A stretch of DNA of 64,000 nucleotides from Osedax fenrisi (lineage: Eukaryota > Annelida > Polychaeta > Sabellida > Siboglinidae): contig OZ025239.1 of NCBI GenBank assembly GCA_964019155.1, positions 97,975,062 to 98,039,061 on the forward strand, written 5' to 3'. Under the pieces are notes generated by a model, which was not told where the DNA came from, did no database searches, and saw only the letters and a list, made by a program, of their open reading frames with translations. Each line of letters opens with the position of its first letter. The first letter of the stretch is position 1. Positions 1 to 11,321 of this stretch are shown here, piece by piece. Position numbers and translations under genes: made by a program.

Positions 1-374
1 CAAAATGTCTTGTTTCGTAATTAGAATCTATTGTTTGTTTAACATTATAGAGTATAATAGTTTTATTTCTTATTTCATTTAACTTTTTTTCATTTAGGGT
101 TTTATTTATAGTCGTTGATAGATTTTTTTGAAGTGTATTATTGAGGTTAATTTTAGTGATCTCAGCAAATGTTTTAAGATCAGATTTATCAGCTGCTTCA
201 TTTAGTTTTTTTATTATTTTTTCTTGATTTTCTATAACTATAGTCAATTTTTCATTATTTATAGTTAATCTGTCATTATTTATAGTTAATTTTTCAATTA
301 AGCATTTGAGATCAATTTTTTCATCATTATGCTCATCTGTTACAGATATCGTTTGTTTTTTTTTGACGAGCCAT
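1..374 (-). pseudogene. LINE ORF1-like coiled-coil protein, N-terminal part, cut by the window edge
   Basis: Read on the reverse strand, an ATG at 374-372 (M-A-R-Q-K) runs into a nine-A tract and then a stop. One frame change at that tract opens a frame that stays open to base 1, about 117 codons. The translation is rich in K, E, N and I and has clear heptads (LTINNDR, LTINNEK, LTIVIEN, QEKIIKK), followed by a segment reading NEIRNKTIILYNV. Coiled coil followed by a basic 'R-x-K-x-I-I-L/I-Y' stretch is typical of the first ORF of Jockey/CR1-type LINEs, which encodes an RNA-binding chaperone-like protein. The rest would lie left of the window. The frame change could be decay or a sequencing error in the A run. 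Family assignment is inference from pattern, not from a search. Confidence 0.5.
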
Positions 375-1590
375 TTTAAGCTTTATATCAATTAAATTAT
401 AAATATCACTAATATATATGTTGTTAAAATATATTTACTTAATTAATTTATTGAATAAATAATAAGAGTTTCTCTAAATTTAAAAGATGCTTTTTATATA
501 ATATATGTCACACTAATTTATTATGAAGTACCTAGGGTTTATATTGGGTATATTATATACTGTATTTATTATATCAAATATACAAATATATAGCAATTAA
601 ATTATATTACTTCATCTTATATTACAACAAATTAAATATTATAGAAATAACATAGTATAATAATAATAATAATAAAATAATATGCAGTATTTAAATATTA
701 AAAATACAATAGTAAAAATATCCAATATAAGTATATTTAATAAATATAATTTATATATATATATATATATAAATGTATTAATGCAATATATATATATATA
801 TATATGTTTTAATTTTATGATATTTAACAATATTAGGAATTTCAATAAATATCTTTTATGGCTTTTTTATTGCATTTTCAATTATAATTTAAAAATAATA
901 ATAAAATACATAAAATGTATATATACCTAAATGTATTTATACAATATAATAATAATAAAGAGTTGGTAAATAAGATTAATATGATATTAATACAATATAT
1001 TACTTAAATATAAACAGAGGATAACTAATCTATGAATAATAATAATCGATTAAAAGAGTAAATAAAGTAGTTGTTGTTATTAAATATGTAAACAGTAAGT
1101 GAACATTATCTTTGTGATTAATATATATTTGTTGTTGATTTTAATTTTGATAATCATACAATGTAAACAAATACTAAATAAAAAAATGAATATAATTTCA
1201 AAACCAATGTAATATATTTAAATATTAGTAGATATTAATATTTGAACAATACTAATAATATAAATAACACACAAATAAATAAATACGCACCTATATTTAT
1301 AATTATAATACAATTAAACGATATTTAAAATCTAATCTGTGAATAACACGTCTGTAATTTGGTTGCTATGTAAACAAAGTGAATATAATATAGTATAGTA
1401 TGTTATTCAATTATATCTATCCTGTAGGATCCTATAAAATATGTATTTAATCTGAACTCATTCGTTTACATTTTATTTATTTGTAAAATTTGTACTATTT
1501 ATCCCATTTATCCTACTATTTTCAGTAATTTATATTTATTTTAAGTTCTATAATTACATCTATTCAATACTATTTAATTTACTATCAGAC
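375..1590. other. AT-rich spacer, no gene seen
   Basis: Very AT-rich sequence with short (TA)n runs near 745-768 and 788-804 and an (ATA)n run near 657-680. The open frames here translate to Y/I/N-rich low-complexity strings and are not believable genes. It may include the 5' leader of the LINE ORF1 fragment to its left. Confidence 0.6.
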
Positions 1591-1615
1591 ATATATATAT
1601 ATATATATATATATA
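1591..1615. repeat. (TA)n microsatellite
   Basis: About 12 TA units that directly abut the 3' end of the reverse-strand LINE at 1616, so they may be its tail. Confidence 0.9.
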
Positions 1616-2387
1616 TGATTGCTTGTTTATATCAGGATTCTTATTCCAGGACAGTCAAAGATCTCCAAATATAACGGTTCATCATAATTGCTCTCATCTC
1701 GCTCTCAGGTATACAATAATCCTGATCCAGAGTATGGCGTAACTTTCATGATGCCTTCCTCGTCTTCTAGTTACACGAGTAGTTTCCCAAATAACTATAT
1801 CTGAAACAACTTCATCATCTATACGAAGGCAATGTACGGCACACTTAAAAATCGACGTTTGATCTTTGTAGATAATTTGTCTATATCCCCATAAAGTACA
1901 TCGATGTACGATCGTTTTTCATTTTCTGAGACCATTTTCTGAGACCTACCATTTGGGCTTCTTTTATACATTCACTTACTAATATAATATCATAGAAGTC
2001 AATGTCTATAATAATGATAGGTACTCTTCTGCTTTATCTTATCCGTAGTTGAACATTATCTTCCCTTCGTATTAAAGCTGTTCTCAACATTAAAAATTTA
2101 CGATGTATTCGACTGTTTTAAGTCATCTTCTAAAGCATGTTTATTCTTCTGAAAGAATATGTTCAGCTTGTGGGTTTAATCTTTCCAGAAGTATTGTTAA
2201 CATACGTTTGCTTGCATGACTAATTAAACTAATTGTCCGAGTAATTTCTTGAATCATATTTCTTTTGAAAGGGGATGATTAGTGATTTAGTCTATTGTAC
2301 CGGCCACTTTGTTGTCTCCCAAAGTTGTTGACATAGTGAAGTAATTATATCTAGTAATTTATTCCCTCCATACTTTATTAGCTCACC

Positions 2388-2390
<3 letters not shown>
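1616..2390 (-). pseudogene. Decayed LINE: reverse transcriptase and C-terminal fragments
   Basis: The reverse strand carries broken but recognisable LINE polymerase sequence. Around 2377-2319 the frame reads KYGGNKLLDIITSLCQQLW, then TTKWPVQ, a stop, and TKSLIIP, the usual run-up to the reverse transcriptase fingers. At 2231-2181 another frame reads SLISHASKRMLTILLERL. The palm motifs are missing, apparently by deletion. Near 1820-1735 comes DDEVVSDIVIWETTR then RRRGRHHESY, matching the C-terminal tail of RTE/craniofacial-protein-2-like LINEs (a cysteine/histidine-poor basic tail after the RT). Several stops and frame changes separate these pieces. The element ends at 1616 with a sequence repeated at 8371-8417 and runs straight into (TA)n. 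It is an old, internally deleted copy. The superfamily call is by remembered family pattern. Confidence 0.75.

Positions 2391-2413
<23 letters not shown>
2391..2413. repeat. (TA)n microsatellite
   Basis: About 11 TA units at the 5' boundary of the decayed reverse-strand LINE. Confidence 0.9.
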
Positions 2414-2420
<7 letters not shown>

Positions 2421-2834
2421 TATGAGTTAACCAATAGTTCATGGTCTTATAATAGATTTATATGTTGTACGCTAAAGGATAATGATGAAGTAGTTTTGAT
2501 AATAAGAATCACCTTACGATATCATCAAACACTATAAATATGATATAAATAAATCAAACTATTTTTATCCCCATTGATAAATGTTGACCATTCATTATTA
2601 TATTTTTAAACTTAACAATAATATTTTATACAAAAAAAAATCAGTTTATATTTTTGTTTTTTACTTTTAATTTTCCTTGCTCATTATAAATGTATATATA
2701 CATACTCATTTAATTATTATATTTTATATAAAACCTTCATAAATGCTTTTAATTTTACAATTTTATAATCATTTTTATCTTACATTTCTATTCATATTTA
2801 TTTTATACATATTATTTACTTTTTACACCTGACC
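2414..2834. other. AT-rich leader of the following LINE
   Basis: No convincing frame. Position and T-rich composition fit the 5' part of the forward-strand LINE whose coding begins at 2835, but no motif confirms it. Confidence 0.4.
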
Positions 2835-5755
2835 ATGATTGATAATCAATTTCATAATAATTCAACTATTTGCAATGATCCAGAGAATCTTAATTATAAT
2901 TTTGACCATGTTTCTCCTTGTATGTCGATGTATGAACTTAATAAATTAAAATACAACTTAAATACTTTATCAGTACTACAATTAAATGGTAGATGTATAG
3001 TTAAAAACTTTGATAATTTAAAGTTATTACTTAACTCTATACATAATACATTTGATGTTATTTCAATATATGAAACTTGGTTCAATGAATTTAATATGAA
3101 TCTATTTGAATTACAGGGATATACCTCTTTTCATACTATTGGAAATAACAAAAAGGCTGGTGACATTTATATTAATAGTTAATTTTCTACAAATAAAATT
3201 GTCATTCTATCACTTAGTAACCTTTACATTTATACAATTACTATAGAAATTAAACTTGATACTAGAAATATTATAATCAGTTCAATTTATAGATCTCCCT
3301 CATTGGAAAAAGATTCTTTTGTTTATCTAAATAATTTTATTGAAAAATTCAATGTAAACATATATTTCTCTATGGGGACTTTAATATAGACATACTTAAA
3401 GCCAATACTATTACGGATTCTTTTTTAAACACATTGCAATTACAAAACCTATTTAAGTCTATAAATCAACCAACACCTATCAGTAATAATAGCTCTACAT
3501 TGATTGACAATATTTTTTATAATGGACATTTTTCTTATATTTCATCTGGTATTTTACAATATGAATTTACTGATCACTTGCCAGTTTTTATCTTAATTAA
3601 ATTAAATAAAACACGTTTCAAATGTAAACATAATGTTCTAATTATAACGCTCAATATAAATAACACTAACAATGTTAATAACTTAACGAAAGAACTTAAT
3701 GAGACAAACTGGACATTTATAAAATCTGAATCTATAAATATTTCTCTTGACCTTTTTATTATACATTTGAGTAAAATTTATGATAAAACATGCCTTAAAA
3801 ACATAAATCTAATAATATTTTTCGCAAAAAAAGATATTCCTTTACAAAAAGTTTAAAGAAAACATGTAAAAAAAAACAAAAGCTGTATATAAAATATACA
3901 AATAATAGAAATGATAATAATCTTAGGATATATAAAAAATATAAAAATGATCTCACGAATATTATAAGAAAGTGTAAAAAGGATTTTAATACTAAATATT
4001 TGGATAACAGTAAATCCAATAAAATTAAATGGTCAATTATAAATTCATTGATAAATCCTATACAAAAAAATCATACAAAAATATCAGTACTTGATATACA
4101 TGGAAAGGAAATAAAAGATGAAACAATAGCCAATCAATGTAATGAACACTTTATACAAGTCGGTAGTAAACTAGCTAAGAACATTTGTTCACCTAATACA
4201 TCGTTCAACGACTACCTTAAAAATAGTAATTATTATTCATTATTTGTATCTATCACAAGTAGTGAGGTCATTAAAAATATTGATAATTTTTCTCCAAAAA
4301 TATCTAAGAATGAACTTGATATATCTATGAAACTCATAAAAGTAATCTTATCCACTATAGCCTAACCTTTAACATATATTTGTAATCTTTCTTTTTCAAC
4401 AGGCACTTTTCGAAATTTGTTTAAAAAATCCAAAGTTATTCCCATTTATAAATCAGGTAATAAAAATGACTTTAATAATTATAGACCCATATGTTTGAAT
4501 ATTTAATTCTCACAATATTAGAAAAATTGTTTTTTTCAAGATTACTTTCTTTCTGTGATTTTCATAACATAATTAGTAGTTCACAATTTGGGTTCAGGAA
4601 AGGCCTCAGTACCCTCCATGCTATAGAAACCCTTCAAAAAGCTATTATTGATTCTCTGATCTCCAATAAATACTGTGTTGGCCTCTTCATTGACTTAAAA
4701 AAAGCATTTGACACAGTCAACCATGAAATACTCTTAAAAAAGCTTGACTTTTACGGTATAAGAGGATTACCTCTATCATGGTTATCATCATATCTTAAAG
4801 ACAGAAGTCAATTTACAAATTATAATAACTGTATGTCTACTACTACTAATATAGATATCGGTGTCCCCCAAGGTTCTATTCTTGGGCCGCTTCTTTTTCT
4901 TATATTTATTAATGACATGCCGACCTGCTCTATTAATAATACTTTTATACTATTTGCTGATGACACCAATATTATAATTAGTGATTGTTCAGCCAACAAA
5001 CTAAAAGTTAAATTACAGTTGACAATTAATGATATAATGTTATGGGTAAAATCACATAAGTTGACAATTAACATTGATAAAACTCACTGCATGTCATTTA
5101 GAAATGATATAGAATTTGAAATAGAAATTGAAAATGAGCTTCTAGTTCAAGTATCTGAAACAAAGTTCCTTGGACTAATCATTGATAATTCATTGAACTG
5201 GAAATCTCATTTTCAATTTCTAAAGAATAAATTATTAAAAATATATTTGATAATAAAAAATGTATCATTCTGCCTTAATGAATCAGCTATGATTAAACTT
5301 TATTATGCTCTTTTTTATCCCCATTTAATTTATTGTTTAGAAATTTGGGGGCATATATATAAATCTAATATAGACTATATTAATGTTATACAAAAAAAAG
5401 TATTAAAATTAGTTTTTTCTAAACCTATAGATTTTAGTTCAACAAAATTATTTATTGATCATAAGTTATTAAATTTCTTTGATTTGTAAATATAAAACAT
5501 TAATGTTTATGCATAGAATATATTATAAAACTTGTAGTCCAAGTATTTATAAACATTATAAATAATAACTAAAAAAAAATTAATAAAAGAAGTACTTTTG
5601 ATATCATTCATCCTTATAATAAATATAACTATATGAATAATTCTTTAATGACATATGGACCAAGACTTTCGAATGAATTAAATATTGATAAAAGAAAATT
5701 AGTATCTATTTCTCTTTTCAGTAATAATATTTTTAATTATTTGTTAACCTTGTGA
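2835..5755 (+). pseudogene. Decayed CR1/L2-group LINE ORF2 (endonuclease + reverse transcriptase)
   Basis: This is a nearly full-length ORF2 of a non-LTR retrotransposon, broken by frame changes and stops. Endonuclease (EEP) pieces: LQLNGRC and ISIYETW (N and E positions) at 2976-3080, a stop at 3180, SSIYRSP near 3280, a frame change near 3370, GDFNIDILKAN at about 3377, and TDHLPVF near 3570. Reverse transcriptase pieces: KKSKVIPIYKSGNKNDFNNY with RPI at about 4420-4490, a stop near 4503, QFGFRKG, DLKKAFDTVNHEILL, GVPQGSILGPLLFLIFIND and FADDT (residues 155-159 of the longest frame, 4491-5489). The C-terminal remnant ends SNNIFNYLLTL at a TGA at 5753-5755. GVPQGS and FADDT match Jockey-superfamily LINEs, and the C-terminal region resembles CR1/L2 types. 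The motifs survive, but it cannot be translated through, so it is a dead copy. Confidence 0.9.
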
Positions 5756-6270
5756 TTTTTTTGATCTACTATTATTTTTCTACTTCAAATTATATTTTAA
5801 CATTTTTTAATTTTTAATACATTTTATATTTAATACATTTTATCCTACTCAGACTTTTACATTACTTTCTTCTTTTTTTCCATATTTTATACTATAACTA
5901 CTCTTCGACTTATGAAAACTATCTAAATATTTGTTACTTTGTGTAGATAATTTATAAATTTATTTTTGAATATTTACCAATATACATATATATATATATA
6001 TTATTTTTTATATTAAATTTTCATATATTTACTCTTCTTAACCTTTCTTGTCTGTTTTTAGTTTTTTTTGTAGTTTTAGTTTTGTTAATGTTTATTTTGT
6101 TTATTTTTATATATTACATGATGATTTTTGATAATTTTGTCAAGTCCTTCACAAGTACAATTATTTGATCTTATTCATAATTAAATTTAGTGTAAATAGG
6201 AAGTCAACTTAGATATAACTTTATGTTATATATAGTTTATTCTTTTTTCAGGAAATTATTATTCCAATTA
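5756..6270. other. T-rich 3' region of the LINE and spacer
   Basis: Directly after the LINE stop the strand is strongly T-rich, with a short (TA)n at 5985-6001. It is likely the LINE 3' UTR, but no tail repeat marks a clear end. Confidence 0.4.
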
Positions 6271-7230
6271 GGGGAAAGTCCCCGATTACCGACCCCTAAA
6301 TGATTATTTGTAATAACTTATTCAATATTAAATATATTCATTTGAAATTTTGTAATTAGGGTAATATTATGGCAATGAATAATGTGGCTATTTTAAATTT
6401 TTTATATAATTATATTTACAAGAATAAACAGGGGGGTCGGTAATCGGATACATGTACCTAATACCGACCCCCTTCTCTTATTACCGACCCCCTACAATAA
6501 TCGTGATATAAATAATTGTAGTATTATAATATCAAATAACAATAGTAGATATACATAAATATAATTAATTATAACATTCACGCAATTTATTTTGTATTGA
6601 ATTTATGTTTTAATAGTAATATTAAATTTAAATTTAAACTTTATAGTATTTATATTAAAATAGTGTAAATTATTATTTAATATTTATTTATTAATCAGTA
6701 TGTATATAATCAACTGGAATCATGAATCCGAATTCTATATAAATGATACACAAACAACTTACGACATATTTTAAAGTAAAATATGGATCTATTTTGATTG
6801 GATATTATACATCACATGGGGTCGGTATTAGGGTGATTTAGGGGGTCGGTATTAGGAAAATCATATGGGTTGCTATAATTAAGATATTTTTGTTAATAGT
6901 TATTCAAATTGAATTATTTTTATATTAGTTATAAACATTTTATTGATCTACAATATTATATGCAGTATTAAGTTTTCTTTTAATTAATAGAGTTTTTACA
7001 ATGATTTAAAAAAAGTTATTATTCAAATATTTAAAAAGTAAAAACAGAATATTACATTTTATCAAATAACAATTGTAGGATTGAATATTTTTTAAAACAA
7101 AATACTTATTCATATTTATCATTAAATTACTAACATTTCATGTATATGTAATTTGTTGATATATCTTATAGTTACTGAGATACGAGAGGGGTCGGTATTA
7201 GGAGGTGTCGGTAATCAGATACTTTTCCCG
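6271..7230 (-). mobile_element. ~960-bp palindromic non-autonomous DNA transposon, copy A
   Basis: Terminal inverted repeats begin GGGGAAAGTCCCCGATTACC and end with the complement (…GGTAATCAGATACTTTTCCC). Inside, the motif CCGATTACCGACCCC and its variants CCTAATACCGACCCC and CCTATTACCGACCCC recur in both orientations, at the ends and at two internal clusters (about 6430-6495 and 6820-6865). There is no coding frame. It is the same element as 16612-17557 and 38109-39082 but inverted relative to them. Flanks AATTA on both sides suggest an insertion duplication; the other copies support a TA duplication. A TA target fits Tc1/mariner-like movement, which is inferred and not proved. Confidence 0.85.
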
Positions 7231-8370
7231 AATTAATGTATATATTTAAATTTTATTTACATATTAAAAATTCATATGTAATTTTTAAACATTATACGTT
7301 ATTTAGATATATTTTATAGGATATAGGTTTACATAAATTAATATATTGATTAAATGGTTAAACGCCATATAAATAATAATTATTATTAATATATTGATGC
7401 TAGAGTTTATCAAATAGTAAATAAAAACATTATTTATTTAGAAAATTAAAATATTACTTATTTAATTATATATTATTTATACTATACGATATATTATACT
7501 ATAGTTTACTGTATAATATAATATTAAAAAGTAATAATATATTATAGTCATAACACAAATAGTTATTATATCCTTAATATTCTATGTTTTCTTAATTTTA
7601 TATCGTATAATATATTATTTATTTATATATATATATATATATAAAAGTTTATAATAATAATATCAGATTTAATTGGTAACCGAGATCAAAAACCCAGGTA
7701 TGGTATAGAAGTTTTATTGAACTTATTGAGATACCAACCTGCTCTTGGTAATGAGATAATTAGTACAAAAACGAATACATATAAAGAGTATACATATTTT
7801 GTAATTATATTTTATTCATTCGTGTTCTGTCTCATAAAAAATCAATAGAATAAAATTAACTTTAACTCTCATGAGATTATATTAATATAATCATTGCAAT
7901 ACCAAGAATATAATCATGTATATAAAATTAAAATAATAATAAAATATAATAAAAATATATAATAAAATATTTTAAAAATGAAAAAAGCTACAAAATAATA
8001 AATAAGTTAAATTATAAATAATCAAAGAAAACGAAATATCAAAGTAAGGCTAAGATAATAAAAATAAGATAAACAAAATATCTATACAATACGAACATTT
8101 AATAGAGCTAAAAAGAAAGATAGATGACCATGTAAATAACAATAATAAACAATACAGATAAGCAGGTGTAAGTGACTAGATATAATTATTTAAAAAACAT
8201 GTTTTTAATATATCTTATATTTAATAATTTGAAGTGTATTTTTAACACTAGAAACATAGTGTATTATATAATATCAATTATATTATGTATACATTTCGTT
8301 ATAAGTTTTATAGATTATATATATATATATATATATATATAAATGATTATATATATATATATACGTATAT
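7231..8370. other. AT-rich spacer
   Basis: No gene or recognisable element apart from (TA)n at about 7624-7643, 8319-8341 and 8348-8362. A-rich text at 7900-8100 may be decayed repeat. Confidence 0.6.
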
Positions 8371-8417
8371 GCTTACTTGCTTATTTCGGGATTCTTTTTA
8401 TTGATTCCCGGACAGAT
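8371..8417 (-). mobile_element. LINE 3'-end fragment
   Basis: This short piece matches the 3' end of the reverse-strand LINE at 1616-1660: shared 'GCTT..TTAT.TC.GGATTCTT' followed by 'TTCC.GGACAG'. As there, the 3' end is bordered by TA repeats. It is a heavily 5'-truncated copy. Confidence 0.55.
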
Positions 8418-8577
8418 ACATATATATATATACGTATATATATATATGATATATTAGGCATAAGTAATATACTACTTCACAAACAATACCACATCATGAT
8501 GCAGTCGTAATACGATATGGCAACAATGATGGTTTAAGCGCATAGCTTTATTCGAAACACATGAATACATACCTATC

Positions 8578-8582
<5 letters not shown>

Positions 8583-8668
<86 letters not shown>
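8583..8668. repeat. Long (TA)n array
   Basis: About 85 bp of TA units with a phase slip near 8631. It abuts the inverted repeat at 8675. Confidence 0.95.
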
Positions 8669-8673
<5 letters not shown>

Positions 8674-8674
8674 A

Positions 8675-8770
8675 GTAGTAGTAATGGTATACTCTAGTAT
8701 ATCATGATATTATATTCAGCTATAGTTGAATATAATACCATAATATACTATAGTATTCCATTACTACAAC
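8675..8770. repeat. 44-bp inverted repeat (hairpin) with 8-nt loop
   Basis: The left arm 8675-8718 begins GTAGTAGTAATGG and the right arm 8727-8770 ends CCATTACTACAAC. By eye 39 of 44 positions pair, around an 8-base loop at 8719-8726. It could be a palindromic MITE, a product of template switching, or a precursor-microRNA-like hairpin. Confidence 0.8.
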
Positions 8771-8799
8771 TACAATTACTATTACGACTACTACTACAT

Positions 8800-9130
8800 A
8801 ACAAACATTACGCCGCGCCGTATGCTAAAGTTTACCATCACCCTAGCGAGTAAACGGGAGAAAGTGACGCAGATAGTGAACGATAGATGAAGTGATGATT
8901 TATCGGTTGCCATGGTTTCACTTAGAAGAGCGCAACACTAGAGAGTCAGCGCCTCTACCGGCTACCGCGCTAATTAACAACACATTAATAGACGCCGGAA
9001 TGCCGCAGTCGAGTTTTTCATGTCGGCCATCTTTAGAATGGGAGAAATGGGAGAAATGCTATAATCAATCGCCAGTCGTTTATTTATCTTTTTATAGCGA
9101 TTTGATTCATAGTAGTATCGCCTAACCCGA
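8800..9130. other. GC-rich island with an unassigned short frame
   Basis: CpG-containing sequence in an AT desert. A 76-codon frame from ATG 8895 to 9125 (begins MIYRLPWFHLEERN) has no domain I recognise. It may be chance in GC-richer DNA, a first exon, or part of a regulatory element. Confidence 0.5.
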
Positions 9131-9885
9131 GCGATAACTTTACTGAATAGTTATGATTATGATTAATAACTAAACAAACGATTGTGATTGAATGCCTAAC
9201 TAATAGTTACATAACTTATGAGGTCACACTTATGAGGTCATACTTATAGGGTATTATTAAATACAACTGCCCTAGATACATATTATAACGTGATAATTAT
9301 TTTCCTACACAAAGTTTTCATTAAGAATTACATATTTAAATTTAAACTATTACACATTATTTTAACTATATTATAGTATATTAACTATTACACATATATA
9401 GGTGTTTAAATAAATATTCATTATATATGATGTATCATATATCATATATCATGATCATATTATATTATATGATTCATATATATATATAATTATAAAATTT
9501 CTGTAAATCCCTATACATTTTTGTTTAAATATAGTATTTTGAGAATATTTCATATATATATATATATATATGTTGATATAAGTTCTATATTAAATACATA
9601 TGTTTATTTAAGTAGTTGTTACCATGACAACGTTATCAATAGATACAATGTTCAGTGTACAATGTATATACATATGTTCCATGTCCCAACCCAGTGTACA
9701 ATATAAATTGTACTATGTAAAGTAAATTTACAGATTCAACTGTCGATATTTCATAATGCAAGGGACCGAAGTGTCTGACATATAAAATTAGTATTAAATG
9801 TAGTTACATAGGTACCAGACAATACTAGAATATGTAAAAGTCTGAGTTAACGGGATTTATGAGATATAGAGAGTCTGATATATCA
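9131..9885. other. AT-rich spacer
   Basis: Contains short direct repeats (TTATGAGGTCA twice near 9218-9240; AGTGTACAATGTA-like repeats near 9654-9700) and a (TA)n at 9551-9570. No gene seen. Confidence 0.55.
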
Positions 9886-9908
9886 AGAGTTGGCGGTATA
9901 TACACAAT

Positions 9909-9968
<60 letters not shown>

Positions 9969-10005
9969 TATATGCTATATCAAGATTTGTTGGTATATAC
10001 ATAAT

Positions 10006-10057
<52 letters not shown>
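9886..10057. repeat. Two-unit duplication, each with a (TA)n core
   Basis: Two imperfect units start TATATCAAGAGTTGGCGG and TATATCAAGATTTGTTGG, each followed by TATATACA.AATACACA and then 40-50 bp of TA (9919-9966 and 10009-10057). A segment and its array were duplicated together. Confidence 0.75.
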
Positions 10058-10610
10058 TAGATTATATTATAAATATTATAATAGTATACTATATATATAA
10101 TATAATATACTATAGTATACTATATCATATATATAATATGTGTATTATGTATACACACATTTACTTATGGTTACCATCAGTGGCCTCGTTAACATATTAC
10201 GTAATAACACTTCTATTGTTAGTGTACTGTTGACTACGTGACGAAGCTAAGTAGTGACTCATTATCAGTAGCAATGAATCATCACTAGTGAATAATCACG
10301 TATTCGATATCATAGTAACGCATGAGTAGTCAATAAATATACATTATTTATTATGTGGTTAAATTATTATTTAACATAAAGTATGATTTCGAAATACGTT
10401 ATATGAGATATCTAAAATATCTAAGTATTCTATGTAAGTATCGAGTGCATATTACGTAATGGATAGACTATTGCATAACGGTTACTATAGTAACTACATT
10501 GGTACTGTAATAACAGCGACTAGGCGAGTTACAATCCAAGTATACTTTACTATAGTAACCACCACACATTCAGTAGTAATCACCGACAAGCGAATATTAC
10601 TAAATACGAA
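10058..10610. other. Mixed sequence with palindromic words
   Basis: No gene. Two TTACGTAA palindromes occur (about 10197 and 10453), and several ACTATAGT-type palindromes. Confidence 0.5.
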
Positions 10611-10620
10611 GTAACGAATG

Positions 10621-10737
10621 TCGAGTAGATATATCTACTCGAAAATCTACTCGAAAATCTACTCGAAAATCTACTCCAAAATCTACTCCTAAATCCACAC
10701 CTAAATCTACTCCTAAATCTACTCCTAAATCTACACA
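10621..10737. repeat. 12-13-bp minisatellite headed by a 22-bp palindrome
   Basis: Starts with a perfect 22-bp palindrome (TCGAGTAGATA and its complement), followed by about eight units of AAATCTACTC plus 2-3 bases that drift from 'GA' to 'CT'. The left units end in CTCGA and the right ones in CTCCT, so the array shows a gradient of variants. Confidence 0.85.
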
Positions 10738-10775
10738 TAGATAATACTTAGTACTCGACGGGGTGTCCAGAACTC

Positions 10776-10811
10776 GGGGCGGGGTAAAGGGGGTAAAGGG
10801 GCGGGGCGGGG
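10776..10811 (+). other. G-quadruplex-capable tract
   Basis: Six runs of four or five G (GGGGCGGGG, TAAA, GGGGG, TAAA, GGGGCGGGGCGGGG) within 36 bases. The sequence fits a four-stranded G structure. It sits just right of the minisatellite. Confidence 0.7.
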
Positions 10812-11103
10812 TAAACACGAGCGGGTTCCGAGTATACTCGAGTAGATCAGTCGTTGTCCACTAGAGATGTGCCGTTGACGAGCCATGTTCGAACATATGC
10901 TAGACCACTAATACCACCTGATACAACTTACCACATACCACATACTATATTACAGCGGACGTAGTGTATATGTTTACATGCATCGTCAGCCCCGAGCTGC
11001 TGAGATGTTCATAACAATAGAAACCCGTTAATGTCAATACTGGTCTACGACACCGCGTACTACCACGTGACAAACACGAGTATTGTCGACATCGACATAT
11101 ATG

Positions 11104-11140
11104 TGTGTCACGGCATACACGGCATACACGGCATACATGG
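11104..11140. repeat. 9-bp tandem repeat, three units
   Basis: CGGCATACA repeated three times with the last unit slightly changed. Confidence 0.85.
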
Positions 11141-11274
11141 ACATATCGTTAATCTATTATTTCGGAATATAAATCTATACATTACAATATCGCTGATTAA
11201 CAAATTTGGTATATTAATTATACGTTTATTTTAAATTAATTATCGAATCTTATTGGAGTAGTGACAATGTATAC

Positions 11275-11275
<1 letters not shown>

Positions 11276-11320
<45 letters not shown>
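11276..11320. repeat. (TA)n array
   Basis: About 22 TA units. The flanks contain CTCTATA.ACTCTCTATAGAG palindromic text. Confidence 0.95.

Positions 11321-11321
<1 letters not shown>

Noticed and set aside
4820..5074. 84-codon reverse frame inside the decayed LINE
   Set aside because: Shadow of the forward-strand reverse transcriptase (antisense of FADDT and GVPQGS).
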